This document shows, in pieces, positions 24,190-34,187 of a stretch of DNA of 64,000 bases. Made by a program: the position numbers and the translations under genes. The stretch is from Paucimonas lemoignei (GTDB lineage: Bacteria > Pseudomonadota > Gammaproteobacteria > Burkholderiales > Burkholderiaceae_D), in assembly GCF_004342585.1 (NCBI RefSeq), contig NZ_SLZQ01000008.1, forward strand, positions 124,001-188,000, in the 5' to 3' direction. Numbering within the stretch: the stretch's first letter is position 1; each line of letters starts with the position of its first letter. A model generated the notes under the pieces. It was not told the DNA's origin. It was given only the letters and a program-made list of their open reading frames with translations, and did not search any database.

Positions 24190-26529
24190 TTACATTTCAT
24201 AGTTCAAGGTCAGCCGAATCGCACGGCCATCGCCCTTGTACAGGAATGCGCCGCTGCGGTACACCGCCGTGTAGTAATCCTTGTCAGTGACGTTGAGAAT
24301 ATTCAGGCGAAGATCGGCTTTCTTGTTGATGCGATACGAGCCGAACAAGTCGTACACCGTGAACGATGGGACAGGCTGCAAGCACTGGCCCTGGGTATTG
24401 AACCCGGCTCCGGTATCTGGCTGGCCGCCGCAGCGCGAACTTTCGTACCGCGCAATCCCACCGAACGAGAAGGCATTGGTGAACTGATATTTGGCCTGGA
24501 CGGAAGCGCTGCGATCTGCAAAATTGCTGAGCGGGTTGCCGACATTAATCGGGTTTGCCGACTTCAGCACCCTGGATTTCATGAATGCCGCGCCAGCTTG
24601 CACGGTCAGCTTGTCGGTCAGATTACCAGTCAAGCCGAATTCGATGCCACGCACGCGATTGCTGCCGGTGTTGAAAGTGCCGATAGCGTCATAATCCGCG
24701 CCTTCCATGACATCGGTTTTCTTGGTCTGGAAGATAGCAGCAGTCAACAAAGCCTTGTCGTCAAACAGATTCCACTTAGTGCCCACTTCGACGTTTTGTG
24801 ACGTTTCTGGCTTGGCACCGGCGATACTTCCCCGGTACAGCACCGCCCCGCCATAGCCACTGCTCGTGCCAGCGTCCGCTTCGCCACCGTTGATATCCTG
24901 CGCGGTGGCATAACTGGCGTAGACCATGCCCATCGGGTTGATTTTATAGCTAAGACCAAAGTGACCATTGACCAAAGTGTCGTTGTAACCGTAATTGCCT
25001 GCTGTCGGCCCTGAGAACCTGAGCAGCTTGAGATCGAAGTTGTCGGCACGCAAGCCACCGAACGCGGTGAACTTGTCCGTCAAATCAATCGTATCCATGG
25101 CGCTCAGCGAGAACGTTTTTACATGCCAGTCCTGCACCGGTCCAAGGCGCGAGTAGGTACGGCCCGAAAGATTGGCCAAGTCAGCGACAGGATTTCCATT
25201 CGCATCGGTGAAGCAATAAGAGCCCGCTCCAGCTGCGGTAGTACAGTTTGGTGCACCATTACTGGTAACGGCGTAGTTACCCGAAACAACCTTGTGATCG
25301 GTGTATTCGACACCAAAGATGAATTCGTTCTTTTTACCGAATAAATTCGTATCCCATCGTAAGTTGGATTGATGCGCCAAGTAATCCACTTCCTGCCATC
25401 CGGTATGACCGCCATCCAGAGCGCCGGTCGTATAACTGGTTGCGCCGTTGAAGCGCGTCTGACTCGATGCACCAGTCGTCGCATAGGCATTGCTCGCCGT
25501 ACCGTAACGGGTCAAACTGGTAAGGTTCAGATTGGGAGCAAATCGATACTTGACACGCGCCGTCAGCGTATCAGTATCCGACTCAAGGAAGTCGTTTGCC
25601 TGCGCGTAGACCGGCACATTCCTCGCCGGCACGCGATTGGGTACGGTGCCGACCAGGAAGCTGCCCAGATCGGGAAAATCGTCCTTGGCGCGCAAGCCAT
25701 AGTAATCCAGGGTTAACGACAGATCCGGATTTACTTCCCACAAACCGGACAGCGCCAGGCCCTTGCGATTGCGTTGGGACGGTGAACGATCCGGCACGTC
25801 TTCCTTGCCGTACAGCGCATTGACGCGCAGCGCGAACTGGTCCGTGAAGACCTTGTTGGCGTCGGCCGTGGCGCGCACATGGCTATCGGTACCGAGACCC
25901 AGAGAAAAACGGGTGAAATCGATATCGGTCGTGGCTTGCTTGGTGATGGCATTGATCGCGCCGCCGGCAGTGCCGCGTCCGGCAAAGCTCGAATTCGGTC
26001 CCTTCGAGATTTCCAGCTGCTCGATGGCGAAGCTCTCGCGGGTGCTCATGCCGGGATCGCGCAAGCCATCGACGAACACATCACTGCGCGCCTCTTGCCC
26101 ACGAATGATGTAACGGTCGCCGAAGGCATTGCCGTTTTCACCAGTGCCCAGCGTAATGCCTGGCTGGGTGGCGAGGATCTGTTTCAGGTCGGTCTGGCCA
26201 GAGTCGTCGATTGCCGTTTTAGTGATAACGGAAATGGTTTGCGGCGTCTCCGCCAGCGGGCGGGTATGACGCGAGTCACCTGAAGTCTTTGCCTTGTAAG
26301 GCACACCGACTTCGGCGTTAGGATTGGGATCGATCGCCGTGCTCTGCACCACCACGGTAGGCAAGGTTGCTTCGGTAGCAGGCGGCGTTGCCGTTTGCGC
26401 CATCGACGTCAAAGGCATCAGCATCGCGGTGGAAATCCCCAGCGCGATGCTATTTTTTGTCATTGATGTGGCTGGTGTATCTTTATTGAGACGAAGACTT
26501 TTCGGTTTTCGTAAAGCTTCTTTTTTCAT
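24190..26529 (-). CDS. TonB-dependent catecholate siderophore receptor (Fiu-like)
   Basis: 779-residue outer-membrane receptor. An N-terminal signal (MTKNSIALGISTAMLMPLTSMAQ, starting about residue 23) is followed by a TonB-box-like LPTVVVQST, the plug domain (about 75-225: AETPQTISVITKTAIDD, DRYIIRGQEARSDVFVDG, LEISKGPNSSFAGRGTAGG) and a 22-strand barrel with the last strand AIRLTLNYEM. Resemblance is to Fiu/PiuA-type receptors. The ATG at 26529 has a GGGA site; a longer frame up to 26586 is less likely. A strong Fur box stands 120 bases upstream. It heads the receptor-FMN oxidase-piuC-PepSY-cytochrome string. Confidence 0.96.
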   Translation of the reverse strand: MKKEALRKPKSLRLNKDTPATSMTKNSIALGISTAMLMPLTSMAQTATPPATEATLPTVVVQSTAIDPNPNAEVGVPYKAKTSGDSRHTRPLAETPQTISVITKTAIDDSGQTDLKQILATQPGITLGTGENGNAFGDRYIIRGQEARSDVFVDGLRDPGMSTRESFAIEQLEISKGPNSSFAGRGTAGGAINAITKQATTDIDFTRFSLGLGTDSHVRATADANKVFTDQFALRVNALYGKEDVPDRSPSQRNRKGLALSGLWEVNPDLSLTLDYYGLRAKDDFPDLGSFLVGTVPNRVPARNVPVYAQANDFLESDTDTLTARVKYRFAPNLNLTSLTRYGTASNAYATTGASSQTRFNGATSYTTGALDGGHTGWQEVDYLAHQSNLRWDTNLFGKKNEFIFGVEYTDHKVVSGNYAVTSNGAPNCTTAAGAGSYCFTDANGNPVADLANLSGRTYSRLGPVQDWHVKTFSLSAMDTIDLTDKFTAFGGLRADNFDLKLLRFSGPTAGNYGYNDTLVNGHFGLSYKINPMGMVYASYATAQDINGGEADAGTSSGYGGAVLYRGSIAGAKPETSQNVEVGTKWNLFDDKALLTAAIFQTKKTDVMEGADYDAIGTFNTGSNRVRGIEFGLTGNLTDKLTVQAGAAFMKSRVLKSANPINVGNPLSNFADRSASVQAKYQFTNAFSFGGIARYESSRCGGQPDTGAGFNTQGQCLQPVPSFTVYDLFGSYRINKKADLRLNILNVTDKDYYTAVYRSGAFLYKGDGRAIRLTLNYEM

Positions 26530-26647
26530 TACGTTGTTTCCCTTAGATATTTTTATTAATGCAATAAATATAAAAAACAGAATCATTCAAGAGCCTTGCA
26601 AAAGCCGTCGAACGACACGTGTTTCTTATGTTACCTTGAACCTAATT

Positions 26648-26666
26648 GATAATCATTCTCATTATC
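26648..26666 (-). promoter_or_regulatory. Fur box of the siderophore receptor operon
   Basis: GATAATCATTCTCATTATC matches the 19-base Fur consensus at 16 positions and is a near-perfect palindrome. A further GAGAATGA half-site follows at 26671-26678, suggesting overlapping Fur dimers. The rest of the 425-base gap 26530-26954 shows no gene; its right end must hold the rhlE promoter (TTGGTA, then TTATAG just before the rhlE ATG). Confidence 0.85.
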
Positions 26667-26954
26667 AGTTGAGAATGACACGAGGTCAATACATTTAAAA
26701 AAATATTTGGGGATCGACAAAGGCAAGTTGCTTTCGACCTGAACAACAGCGCTCGCAATGCAGTCTTCAGCACCGAAGAGGAAGCACTGTTATACTTCCC
26801 CCCTTTCGCGGCGATCTTCCAGTCCTGTTGCCGTGGTCAATGAAGAATTCCTTCCCTCCTTCGCTATGAAATGCAGCGGAGGTCAGTGTCAATTCATGTG
26901 CCTGAGACTGGCTAATTGGTAATTCAGCAGGCCATACCCTTATAGAAAATACGT

Positions 26955-28370
26955 ATGTCTTTTTCCCAGCTCGGCTTGTCCGATGCCATTGTTCGCGCCG
27001 TTACCGAATGCGGCTATTCCACTCCCACGCCAATCCAGCAGCAAGCCATCCCCGCCGTTCTCGGCGGCGGTGACCTATTGGCCGGCGCGCAGACCGGGAC
27101 CGGCAAGACAGCCGGCTTTACGCTGCCGCTCCTGCAACGCCTGTCCGCCATGCCCCGTTCGGGTGGCGCCCATCGCCCCGTGCGCGCGCTGGTGCTCACT
27201 CCCACGCGCGAACTCGCTGCACAGATCGGTGACAGCGTCAAAGCCTACGGCAAATATGTAAAGCTCAATTCCGCCGTCATCTTTGGCGGGGTTAACATCA
27301 ATCCGCAAATCACGCTGCTCAAGCAAGGCGTGGATATTCTCGTCGCGACTCCCGGCCGCCTGCTTGACCATTTACAGCAAGGCACAATGAAACTCGACCA
27401 GGTGGAAATCCTGGTGCTGGATGAAGCCGACCGCATGCTCGACATGGGCTTTATCCATGACATCAAGCGCGTGCTTGCGCTCTTGCCGAAGAAGCGTCAG
27501 AACCTGCTGTTCTCGGCAACGTTCTCCGACGAGATCAAGGCGCTGGCCGACCGCCTGCTGGACAGCCCTGCCATGATCGAAGTCGCACGCCGCAATGCGA
27601 CCGCCGACATCGTCACGCAAAAGATTCATCCGGTGGACCGCAATCGCAAGCACGCCTTGCTGGCGCACCTGATCAAGGAAAAGAACTGGTTCCAGGTGCT
27701 GGTATTCACCCGCACCAAGCACGGCGCCAACAAGCTGGTGGAACAACTCGGCAAGGAAGATATTTCCGCCCTGGCGATCCATGGCAATAAGAGCCAGGCG
27801 GCGCGCACCCGAGCCCTGTCCGAATTCAAGAGCGGCAAGTTGCAGGCGCTGGTTGCCACCGACATCGCCGCGCGCGGCATCGATATCGACCAGTTGCCGC
27901 ATGTCGTCAATTACGATCTACCCAACGTGCCGGAAGATTACGTCCATCGCATCGGCCGTACCGGTCGTGCCGGCGCTTCGGGCGAGGCAGTGTCGCTGGT
28001 CTGCGTGGATGAACACGACATGCTGAAGGGGATTGAAAAGCTCATCAAGCAAACCCTGCCGCGTGAAGTGGTTGCGGGCTTCGAACCGGATCCGAATGCC
28101 AAGCCCCAGCCGATTCAACTGCGCAGCGAAGATCATATGCGCGGCGGCGGGCGCGGGCGCGGTAACCAGGGACGCAGCGGTCAGCGCAATAATGGCAATA
28201 ACGCGCAAAACAAGACTGCCACTGCCAAGCCAGCCGGCAAGCCGCGCAATCCGCAGCCTGCCCCGGCGGGACAGAAGCAAGGCATCAACAAGCCGCGCAC
28301 CGGACAAGGACAGAATTCGGGCGGAGGACGCCCGGCGCCCGCGCATCGCAGCGGAGGCCGCGGTCATTGA
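26955..28370 (+). CDS. rhlE: DEAD-box RNA helicase RhlE
   Basis: 471-residue ATP-dependent RNA helicase. Q motif [15 protein letters not shown] with [14 protein letters not shown], motif I AQTGTGKT, Ia [30 protein letters not shown], then [14 protein letters not shown] and [10 protein letters not shown]. From about residue 395 the tail is Gly/Arg/Asn/Gln-rich ([11 protein letters not shown] and later [17 protein letters not shown]), as in RhlE proteins, and should bind RNA nonspecifically. The TTATAG box is only nine bases before the ATG, so its leader must be very short. Closed by an intrinsic terminator. Confidence 0.96.
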   Translation: MSFSQLGLSDAIVRAVTECGYSTPTPIQQQAIPAVLGGGDLLAGAQTGTGKTAGFTLPLLQRLSAMPRSGGAHRPVRALVLTPTRELAAQIGDSVKAYGKYVKLNSAVIFGGVNINPQITLLKQGVDILVATPGRLLDHLQQGTMKLDQVEILVLDEADRMLDMGFIHDIKRVLALLPKKRQNLLFSATFSDEIKALADRLLDSPAMIEVARRNATADIVTQKIHPVDRNRKHALLAHLIKEKNWFQVLVFTRTKHGANKLVEQLGKEDISALAIHGNKSQAARTRALSEFKSGKLQALVATDIAARGIDIDQLPHVVNYDLPNVPEDYVHRIGRTGRAGASGEAVSLVCVDEHDMLKGIEKLIKQTLPREVVAGFEPDPNAKPQPIQLRSEDHMRGGGRGRGNQGRSGQRNNGNNAQNKTATAKPAGKPRNPQPAPAGQKQGINKPRTGQGQNSGGGRPAPAHRSGGRGH

Positions 28371-28393
28371 CCGGCCATGTCATCACATGCAAC

Positions 28394-28420
28394 AAGGCTC
28401 CGCAAGGAGCCTTTTGTTTT
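28394..28420 (+). terminator. Terminator of rhlE
   Basis: AAGGCTCC (28394-28401), GCAA tetraloop and GGAGCCTT (28406-28413), followed by TTGTTTT. Confidence 0.88.
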
Positions 28421-28485
28421 GCCGCCTGGCTGAAAGGCCGGCATTCCAGCGTGATAAAATGCGCGCTCGAAAAGAGGGCGTAAAC

Positions 28486-31218
28486 GTGGTGGACTTGCAG
28501 CGAAAAGACAAGAATGTGACAGACGCTTCGGCAATCGAGGATCATTTGAAGGGCCACACGCCGATGATGCAGCAATTCCTGCGCATCAAAGCGAGCCATC
28601 CGAACACTCTGCTGTTTTATCGCATGGGTGACTTTTACGAGCTGTTCTTCGACGATGCGGAAAAAGCCGCGCGCCTGCTCGGCATCACGCTCACCCAGCG
28701 CGGCAATTCCAACGGCCTGCCAGTCAAGATGGCGGGCGTCCCCTTCCATTCTTGCGAACAATATCTGGCGCGCCTGATCAAGCAAGGCGAATCAGTCGCC
28801 ATCTGCGAACAGATAGGCGACCCCGCCACCAGCAAAGGCCCGGTCGAGCGCAAGGTCATCCGCGTTGTTACTCCCGGCACGCTGACCGATGCCGATCTCC
28901 TGCCCGAAAAATCCGAGCGCCCGCTGATGGCGCTGTGCCAGCTTACCCAGCGCAAGCAGGTCACGGTTGGCCTGGCCTGGCTATCGCTGGCCAGCGGCGC
29001 GCTGAAGATGATGGAATTCTCTTGCGAGCAGAAAGTGCTCGATGCGCGCCTGCGCCAGGAACTGGAACGCATCGGCCCGGCCGAGGTGCTCGTGGCCGAC
29101 GATGCCCAGGATGAGCTGTTTCCTGCCAACGGCGCCATACCGGCCGCGCGTACCGGCGTGCCAGCCTGGCATTTCGATCAGACTGCCGGCCGCAAAGCGC
29201 TGCTGGACCAGCTCGAAGTCGGCACCCTTGCCGGCTTCGATGCCGAGCATCTCGGTGTCGCCATTGGTGCCGCCGGTGCATTGCTGCGCTATGCCCAGTC
29301 GACTCAAGGACGCGGGCTTCACCATGTCAGAAGCCTTGCCGTCGAATCGGAAAGCGAATTCATCGGCCTGGATGCCGCCACGCGCCGCAACCTGGAGCTG
29401 ACTGAAACGCTGCGCGGCCAGGATGGTTCCGGCTCTGCTCCGACGCTCTTTTCGACGCTTGACCATTGCCGCACCTCGATGGGTTCGCGCCTGCTACGCT
29501 ACTGGACCCATCATGCGCGCCGCGACCAGCAAGTCGCCCGCGCGCGTCATGCCGCCATCAACGCGCTCATGCGCAACGATGCCTGCTCTGGGCTGGCGTC
29601 GGCACTGGCGGCGATTCCCGATATCGAGCGCATCACCACACGTGTAGCCCTCCTTTCTGCGCGTCCGCGCGATCTGGCGGGACTGCGCGCCGGCCTGCAA
29701 AACCTGCCGGCCCTGCGCGACTATGTAGGCATGTGCACGCGCGACGCCGATGCTCCGCTTTTGCAATCGATCCAGGCCGACTTGGCCGACCCAACGGAAT
29801 GCCTGGACCTGCTCGTTCGCGCCATCGCGCTGGAGCCGGCGGCATTGGTACGCGACGGCGGCGTGATCGCGCGCGGCTTCGATGCCGATCTCGACGAACT
29901 GCGCGGTCTGTCGGAAAACGCCGGCCAGTTCCTGGTGGACCTCGAAGCGCGGGAACGCGCTCGCACCGGCATTGCCAACCTGCGCGTCGAATACAACAAG
30001 GTGCATGGCTTTTACATCGAAGTCACGCACGGCCAGACCGACAAGGTGCCGGACGACTACCGCCGCCGCCAGACCTTGAAGAATGCCGAACGCTACATCA
30101 CGCCGGAATTGAAAGCATTCGAGGACAAGGCGCTGTCCGCCCAGGAACGCGCGCTGGCTCGTGAAAAATTCCTGTACGAGCAAATCCTGCAAAACCTTGC
30201 TCCGCACATCCCCAGGCTGCAAGCCATTTCCTGCGCCGTCGCGCAACTCGACGCGCTGGCATCGCTGGCCGTACATGCGCTGGCTCACAACTGGTGTGCA
30301 CCGCTGCTGGTGGATGAACCAATAATTTCGATCGGCCAAGGCCGTCACCCGGTGGTGGAAAACCAGATCGAGCGTTTCATCGCCAACGATTGCGAGCTGG
30401 CTGCCGAACGCAAGCTGCTGTTGATCACCGGCCCGAACATGGGTGGTAAGTCGACGTACATGCGCCAGGTGGCGTTGATCACCCTGCTCGCCTACATGGG
30501 CAGCTTCGTGCCGGCCAGCCATGCCACCATCGGCCCGATCGACCGCATCTTCACCCGCATCGGCGCCGCCGATGATCTGGCCGGCGGCCGCTCCACCTTC
30601 ATGGTGGAGATGACCGAATCGGCAGCGATCCTGAACGGCGCCACCGAGCATTCGCTGGTGCTGATGGATGAAGTCGGCCGCGGCACGTCGACCTTCGACG
30701 GCCTCGCGCTGGCGTGGGCCATCGCGCGTCACCTCATCGAGACGACGAAGAGCTTCACGCTGTTCGCCACCCATTATTTCGAGCTGACGCAATTGCCGGA
30801 AACGCATCCGACCTGTGCCAACGTGCACCTGTCGGCAGTCGAACACAAGGACAGCATCGTATTCCTGCATGCCGTGCAGCCCGGCCCCGCCTCGCAAAGC
30901 TACGGTCTGCAGGTGGCGCAACTGGCCGGGGTGCCGCCTGCAGTGATCCGCGCCGCGCGCAAGCATCTGGCGGCGCTGGAATCGCACTCGCTGCAGCCGA
31001 CGCCGCAATTCGACCTGTTTGCCGGCGCCATGACGGGCGACGATGCGACCGAGGACGAAGTTGCTGCAAATTCCGACCCGGCTCATGCGGCCAATGAACA
31101 GGCCGGCGCCCTGCTTGCCGCGCTGGCCGACATCGACCCTGATGCCATGTCGCCGCGCGAAGCGCTGGAAGCGCTTTACCGCCTGAAGCAACTGGAGACG
31201 GAAGGCACACGCTCATGA
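28486..31218 (+). CDS. mutS: DNA mismatch repair protein MutS
   Basis: About 910 residues. The mismatch-binding motif [15 protein letters not shown] is near the N-terminus (the Phe-x-Glu pair F..E), with [20 protein letters not shown] before it. The ATPase has Walker [15 protein letters not shown], Walker [22 protein letters not shown] and the signature [12 protein letters not shown]; the C-terminal [24 protein letters not shown] and dimer helices follow. Start: GTG 28486 has a GAGGG site seven bases away; GTG 28516 and ATG 28459 are alternatives, but ATG 28459 overlaps a TAAAAT box. The stop overlaps the ATG of the next gene. Confidence 0.97.
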   Translation: MVDLQRKDKNVTDASAIEDHLKGHTPMMQQFLRIKASHPNTLLFYRMGDFYELFFDDAEKAARLLGITLTQRGNSNGLPVKMAGVPFHSCEQYLARLIKQGESVAICEQIGDPATSKGPVERKVIRVVTPGTLTDADLLPEKSERPLMALCQLTQRKQVTVGLAWLSLASGALKMMEFSCEQKVLDARLRQELERIGPAEVLVADDAQDELFPANGAIPAARTGVPAWHFDQTAGRKALLDQLEVGTLAGFDAEHLGVAIGAAGALLRYAQSTQGRGLHHVRSLAVESESEFIGLDAATRRNLELTETLRGQDGSGSAPTLFSTLDHCRTSMGSRLLRYWTHHARRDQQVARARHAAINALMRNDACSGLASALAAIPDIERITTRVALLSARPRDLAGLRAGLQNLPALRDYVGMCTRDADAPLLQSIQADLADPTECLDLLVRAIALEPAALVRDGGVIARGFDADLDELRGLSENAGQFLVDLEARERARTGIANLRVEYNKVHGFYIEVTHGQTDKVPDDYRRRQTLKNAERYITPELKAFEDKALSAQERALAREKFLYEQILQNLAPHIPRLQAISCAVAQLDALASLAVHALAHNWCAPLLVDEPIISIGQGRHPVVENQIERFIANDCELAAERKLLLITGPNMGGKSTYMRQVALITLLAYMGSFVPASHATIGPIDRIFTRIGAADDLAGGRSTFMVEMTESAAILNGATEHSLVLMDEVGRGTSTFDGLALAWAIARHLIETTKSFTLFATHYFELTQLPETHPTCANVHLSAVEHKDSIVFLHAVQPGPASQSYGLQVAQLAGVPPAVIRAARKHLAALESHSLQPTPQFDLFAGAMTGDDATEDEVAANSDPAHAANEQAGALLAALADIDPDAMSPREALEALYRLKQLETEGTRS

Positions 31219-32159
31219 AGCGCTTGCTGATTGCCGGCATGCTAGCCTGTGCGGCGCTGGCCGGTTCGGCAGCCTTTGGTGCCGATAACCGCTTCAGTTT
31301 CGGCTATATCGCCCATCCATTCGGCGATGCGCTCACCGATGAATCAGGCTTGAAGGATTCACTGGCTGCAGCTGGACAGGCCAACCTGGCATTCGTCGTC
31401 ATCGGCGGCATCAAATCGGGCATTGAGCCCTGTAGTGACGAGCTTTACGAACAGCGCCGGTCCATGCTGAACCAGTCGCGCCATGGCCTGGTGGTGTCGG
31501 TATCGGAAAGCGACTGGAGCGATTGCCGCTATCGTGACGGCCGGCCGGCGGCGCTGGAGCGGCTGCACCGCATCCGCGAGCTTTACTTTGCCGACGATTT
31601 TTCTTTGGGTGCCAGCCGCATTCCCCTCACGCGGCAGTCGGCCAATCCAAAGTTCCGGGATTATGCGGAAAATTCCCGCTGGGAGATCGGCGGCATCATG
31701 TTTGCCACGATTAATCTGCCGGCCAATAACAATCGCTACCTGGATGCAGCCGGACGCAACAGTGAATTTGAAGATCGCCTGGTCGCCAATCACGACTGGC
31801 TGCAACGTGTCGTGATGCACGCAAAGCGCAAGCAATATGCGGGAATCGTTTTTTTCTGCGATGGCGACCCACTTTATGCAGGCAAGGAAGACGGTGTGAA
31901 ACGCGACGGCTTTCGTGAAACGCGCCGCCAGATCATTACGCTCGCGGCAAGCTACCCGGGCAAGATATTAATAATCCACAATCAGCCGGCAAACGGCGAC
32001 AAACACAAACCACACAAATCGCCCACTATCCGCTGGAAAGGCAACCTGGGGGATTTAGCCGTGGCATCTGACTGGACGATGCTGCTGGTCACGCCCTCGC
32101 GTCCTTCCGTCTTTACCGTCGCCTCGGGAAAGGATGCTGGCGCGACAGATCGAAAATAA
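31215..32159 (+). CDS. Exported protein of unknown function, translationally coupled to mutS
   Basis: 314 residues with a Sec signal peptide ([22 protein letters not shown], cleaved after AFGA or so). The mature part alternates hydrophobic strands and helices: [77 protein letters not shown]. This alternation, plus NHDWLQ and [11 protein letters not shown], recalls a calcineurin-like phosphoesterase core, but I cannot place a full metal site, so that is only a guess. Four cysteines occur in the mature region. Its ATG overlaps the mutS stop (ATGA), so it is made from the mutS mRNA, though a periplasmic protein has no obvious place in mismatch repair. Confidence 0.85.
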   Translation: MKRLLIAGMLACAALAGSAAFGADNRFSFGYIAHPFGDALTDESGLKDSLAAAGQANLAFVVIGGIKSGIEPCSDELYEQRRSMLNQSRHGLVVSVSESDWSDCRYRDGRPAALERLHRIRELYFADDFSLGASRIPLTRQSANPKFRDYAENSRWEIGGIMFATINLPANNNRYLDAAGRNSEFEDRLVANHDWLQRVVMHAKRKQYAGIVFFCDGDPLYAGKEDGVKRDGFRETRRQIITLAASYPGKILIIHNQPANGDKHKPHKSPTIRWKGNLGDLAVASDWTMLLVTPSRPSVFTVASGKDAGATDRK

Positions 32160-32181
32160 CGCCGGGGAAGCAACCCCGGCG
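32153..32181 (-). terminator. Terminator of slyD (convergent with the exported protein gene)
   Basis: CGCCGGGG (32160-32167) and CCCCGGCG (32174-32181) form an eight-pair stem; the minus strand continues with TTATTTTCG. It lies six bases after the slyD stop. Confidence 0.8.
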
Positions 32182-32187
32182 TGACGA

Positions 32188-32733
32188 TTACTGGATGGGC
32201 ACGGTGCGGAACTGGTCGCCCTCATCGCCTTCATCATCGTCGTGACCATGGTGGTGGCCATGTTCGCCATGCACATGGCCATGCGCCACTTCCTCGTCGC
32301 TGGCAGCGCGCACGCCGACCACGTTCAAACCGAAACGCAGGGCAATGCCGGCCAGCGGATGGTTACCATCCAGGACTACCTTGTCATCGGCGATATCCGT
32401 CACGGTAAAGATCAGCGACTCCTGGCGCTCATCGCCATCTTCAGGCGAACCTTCAAACTGCATGCCCACTTCCAGCTGAGCCGGCAAACGGTTGCGCTCT
32501 TCCATGCGGACCAGGGCCGGATCATATTCGCCAAAGGCATCTTCCGGCTCGACTTGGATCGTCGTTGTATAACCGGCTTCCTTGCCGTCTAGGGCTTCCT
32601 CGATTTTCGGCAAGGTATTGTGATAACCGCCATGCAGGTAAACCATGGGCTCACGGCTTTCCTCGATCAGATTGCCTTGCGCATCTGACAGGGTGTAGTG
32701 AAGAGTCACTACAGAATTTTTGGCAATCTTCAT
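32188..32733 (-). CDS. slyD: FKBP-type peptidyl-prolyl isomerase SlyD
   Basis: 181-residue cytosolic prolyl isomerase and chaperone with metal-binding tail. MKIAKNSVVTLHYTLSDAQGNLI and EPMVYLHGGYHNTLPKIEEALDGKEAG are the FKBP half; the chaperone insert (about 70-130, VEPEDAFGEYDPALVRMEE) interrupts the fold; LAGIALRFGLNVVGVRAASDEE closes it. The C-terminus is histidine/aspartate-rich (HGHVHGEHGHHHGHDDD), as in SlyD proteins that bind nickel. TATAAT on the minus strand at 32767-32772 and an AAGGAAG site support the start. Divergent from roxA. Confidence 0.96.
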   Translation of the reverse strand: MKIAKNSVVTLHYTLSDAQGNLIEESREPMVYLHGGYHNTLPKIEEALDGKEAGYTTTIQVEPEDAFGEYDPALVRMEERNRLPAQLEVGMQFEGSPEDGDERQESLIFTVTDIADDKVVLDGNHPLAGIALRFGLNVVGVRAASDEEVAHGHVHGEHGHHHGHDDDEGDEGDQFRTVPIQ

Positions 32734-32859
32734 GGCAGGGCTTCCTTTCAGTGGTTAATGGATGAAATTATACCAACCTGTCACCAAGCCGCCGATTTGC
32801 GGCCGATGAAATATTCAATGGATCGTGCCCAGGCGGAAAAGCCCTGACATGAGCGGCGA

Positions 32860-32865
32860 TATAAT
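32860..32865 (+). promoter_or_regulatory. -10 box of roxA, predicted leaderless start
   Basis: TATAAT is followed by six bases (GACGGC) and the ATG. The expected transcription start coincides with the A of the start codon; there is no Shine-Dalgarno. Confidence 0.5.
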
Positions 32866-32871
32866 GACGGC

Positions 32872-33996
32872 ATGAATAATAAACTGACTCTCTTGGGCGG
32901 CATGACGCCCGCACGTTTTCTCCGTGACTACTGGCACAAAAAGCCGCTGCTGGTGCGGCAAGCCATTCCTGGTTTTAAACCAGTGCTCAAGCGCGATGCA
33001 CTATTCGCCCTGGCGCAGCAGGATGATGTCGAATCCCGACTGATCACGCATTTCGACCAGCATTGGGAAATGTCGCATGGGCCGATCGCCGACACGCCGG
33101 CCATTTCGCGAAACGACTGGACGATGCTGGTACAAGGCGTCAATCTGCATGTGGATGCGGCCGACCGGCTGCTGCGGCAATTTAATTTCATTCCCGATGC
33201 CCGCCTGGACGACCTGATGATCAGCTATGCCACCGAAGGCGGCGGCGTCGGTCCGCATTTCGATTCCTATGACGTCTTTCTATTGCAGGCACATGGCCAA
33301 CGGCGCTGGCGCATCGGCCCGCAGCAGGATCTCTCCCTCATCGAAGGCATGCCGCTGAAAATTCTCAAGCACTTCACACCCGAGGAAGAATTCGTTCTGG
33401 AACCGGGCGACATGCTGTATCTGCCACCGCATTATGCGCATGACGGCATTGCAGTCGGCGAATGCATGACCTACTCGATCGGGTTTCGCGCGCCGTCCTA
33501 CCAGGAGCTTGCCGAAGGGTTCCTGCAATTCATGGCTGAGACAGTTGATATGCCCGGCCGCTACGCCGATCCTGACCTTGCGCCTGCTCGGGCGCCGGCG
33601 GAAATCAGTACGGCCATGCTGCAAAAGGTACGCAATGAATTGCAGAAGATTAGCTTTGACGAGGAAGATATTGCGATCTTTTTGGGCGAATACTTATCGG
33701 AGCCCAAACCGAATGTCTACTTCCGCCCCCCGGCGCGTCCGCTCAGTATGGCGCGCTTCGTTGAAGCTGCCGGCAAGCGCGGCATCAAGCTTTCGCGCAA
33801 GACTTATATGCTTTATCGTGGCAAGCACATCTTTATCAATGGCGAATCCTTCAGCGCCAGCCGCGCTGATAAAACGCCATTGCTTTCTCTGGCAAATGAC
33901 AGGAACCTCCCTGGTTCTGCATTGAACGATGCATCGACGGATGTCATGGAAACCCTGCATCAGTGGTATTCGGACGGCTGGATAGAGCTGGCTTAA
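32872..33996 (+). CDS. roxA: Ribosomal oxygenase, RoxA/YcfD-type L16 arginine hydroxylase
   Basis: 374 residues, close to E. coli YcfD (373). JmjC/cupin 2-oxoglutarate dioxygenase: the N-terminus TPARFLRDYWHKKPLLVRQA is the family opening; the metal ligands are in GPHFDSYDVFLLQ (His-x-Asp) and the distal His in LPPHYAHDGI; the 2-oxoglutarate-binding region is QAHGQRRWRIG. The C-terminal winged-helix part follows from about 255 (VRNELQKISFDEEDIAIFLGEYLSEPKPNVYF). Family members hydroxylate an arginine in ribosomal protein L16. The ATG is preceded at six bases by TATAAT. Confidence 0.93.
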   Translation: MNNKLTLLGGMTPARFLRDYWHKKPLLVRQAIPGFKPVLKRDALFALAQQDDVESRLITHFDQHWEMSHGPIADTPAISRNDWTMLVQGVNLHVDAADRLLRQFNFIPDARLDDLMISYATEGGGVGPHFDSYDVFLLQAHGQRRWRIGPQQDLSLIEGMPLKILKHFTPEEEFVLEPGDMLYLPPHYAHDGIAVGECMTYSIGFRAPSYQELAEGFLQFMAETVDMPGRYADPDLAPARAPAEISTAMLQKVRNELQKISFDEEDIAIFLGEYLSEPKPNVYFRPPARPLSMARFVEAAGKRGIKLSRKTYMLYRGKHIFINGESFSASRADKTPLLSLANDRNLPGSALNDASTDVMETLHQWYSDGWIELA

Positions 33997-34142
33997 TCAA
34001 GGAAGTTAAAAGCAGAACGATGCAGTTTATTGATGTTTCTCAGCTTTTTGAATGAAAAATTTCCATGCAGACATTAATTAAATGCGACAGAGCAAGGTCT
34101 GTTGTTTGACTACAAAATTACGTTACTTTCAGGCATTCGTTT

Positions 34143-34172
34143 TTGTCATTCCATAGAAAAACCCGCTATAAT
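34143..34172 (+). promoter_or_regulatory. Strong promoter of the small lipoprotein gene
   Basis: TTGTCA (34143-34148), an 18-base spacer and a perfect TATAAT (34167-34172). The predicted leader is about 120 bases. The gap 33997-34142 before it, after roxA, holds nothing I can identify. Confidence 0.8.
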
Positions 34173-34187
34173 AATGAGTTAGGAAGG

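Noticed and set aside
28033-28485. An upstream extension of the mutS reading frame giving a protein of more than 1000 residues
   Set aside because: The extension overlaps the rhlE coding region and its terminator in another frame; MutS has no such N-terminal domain.
29494-31191. A 565-codon frame opposite mutS
   Set aside because: Antisense shadow of MutS; no recognisable domain or start signals.
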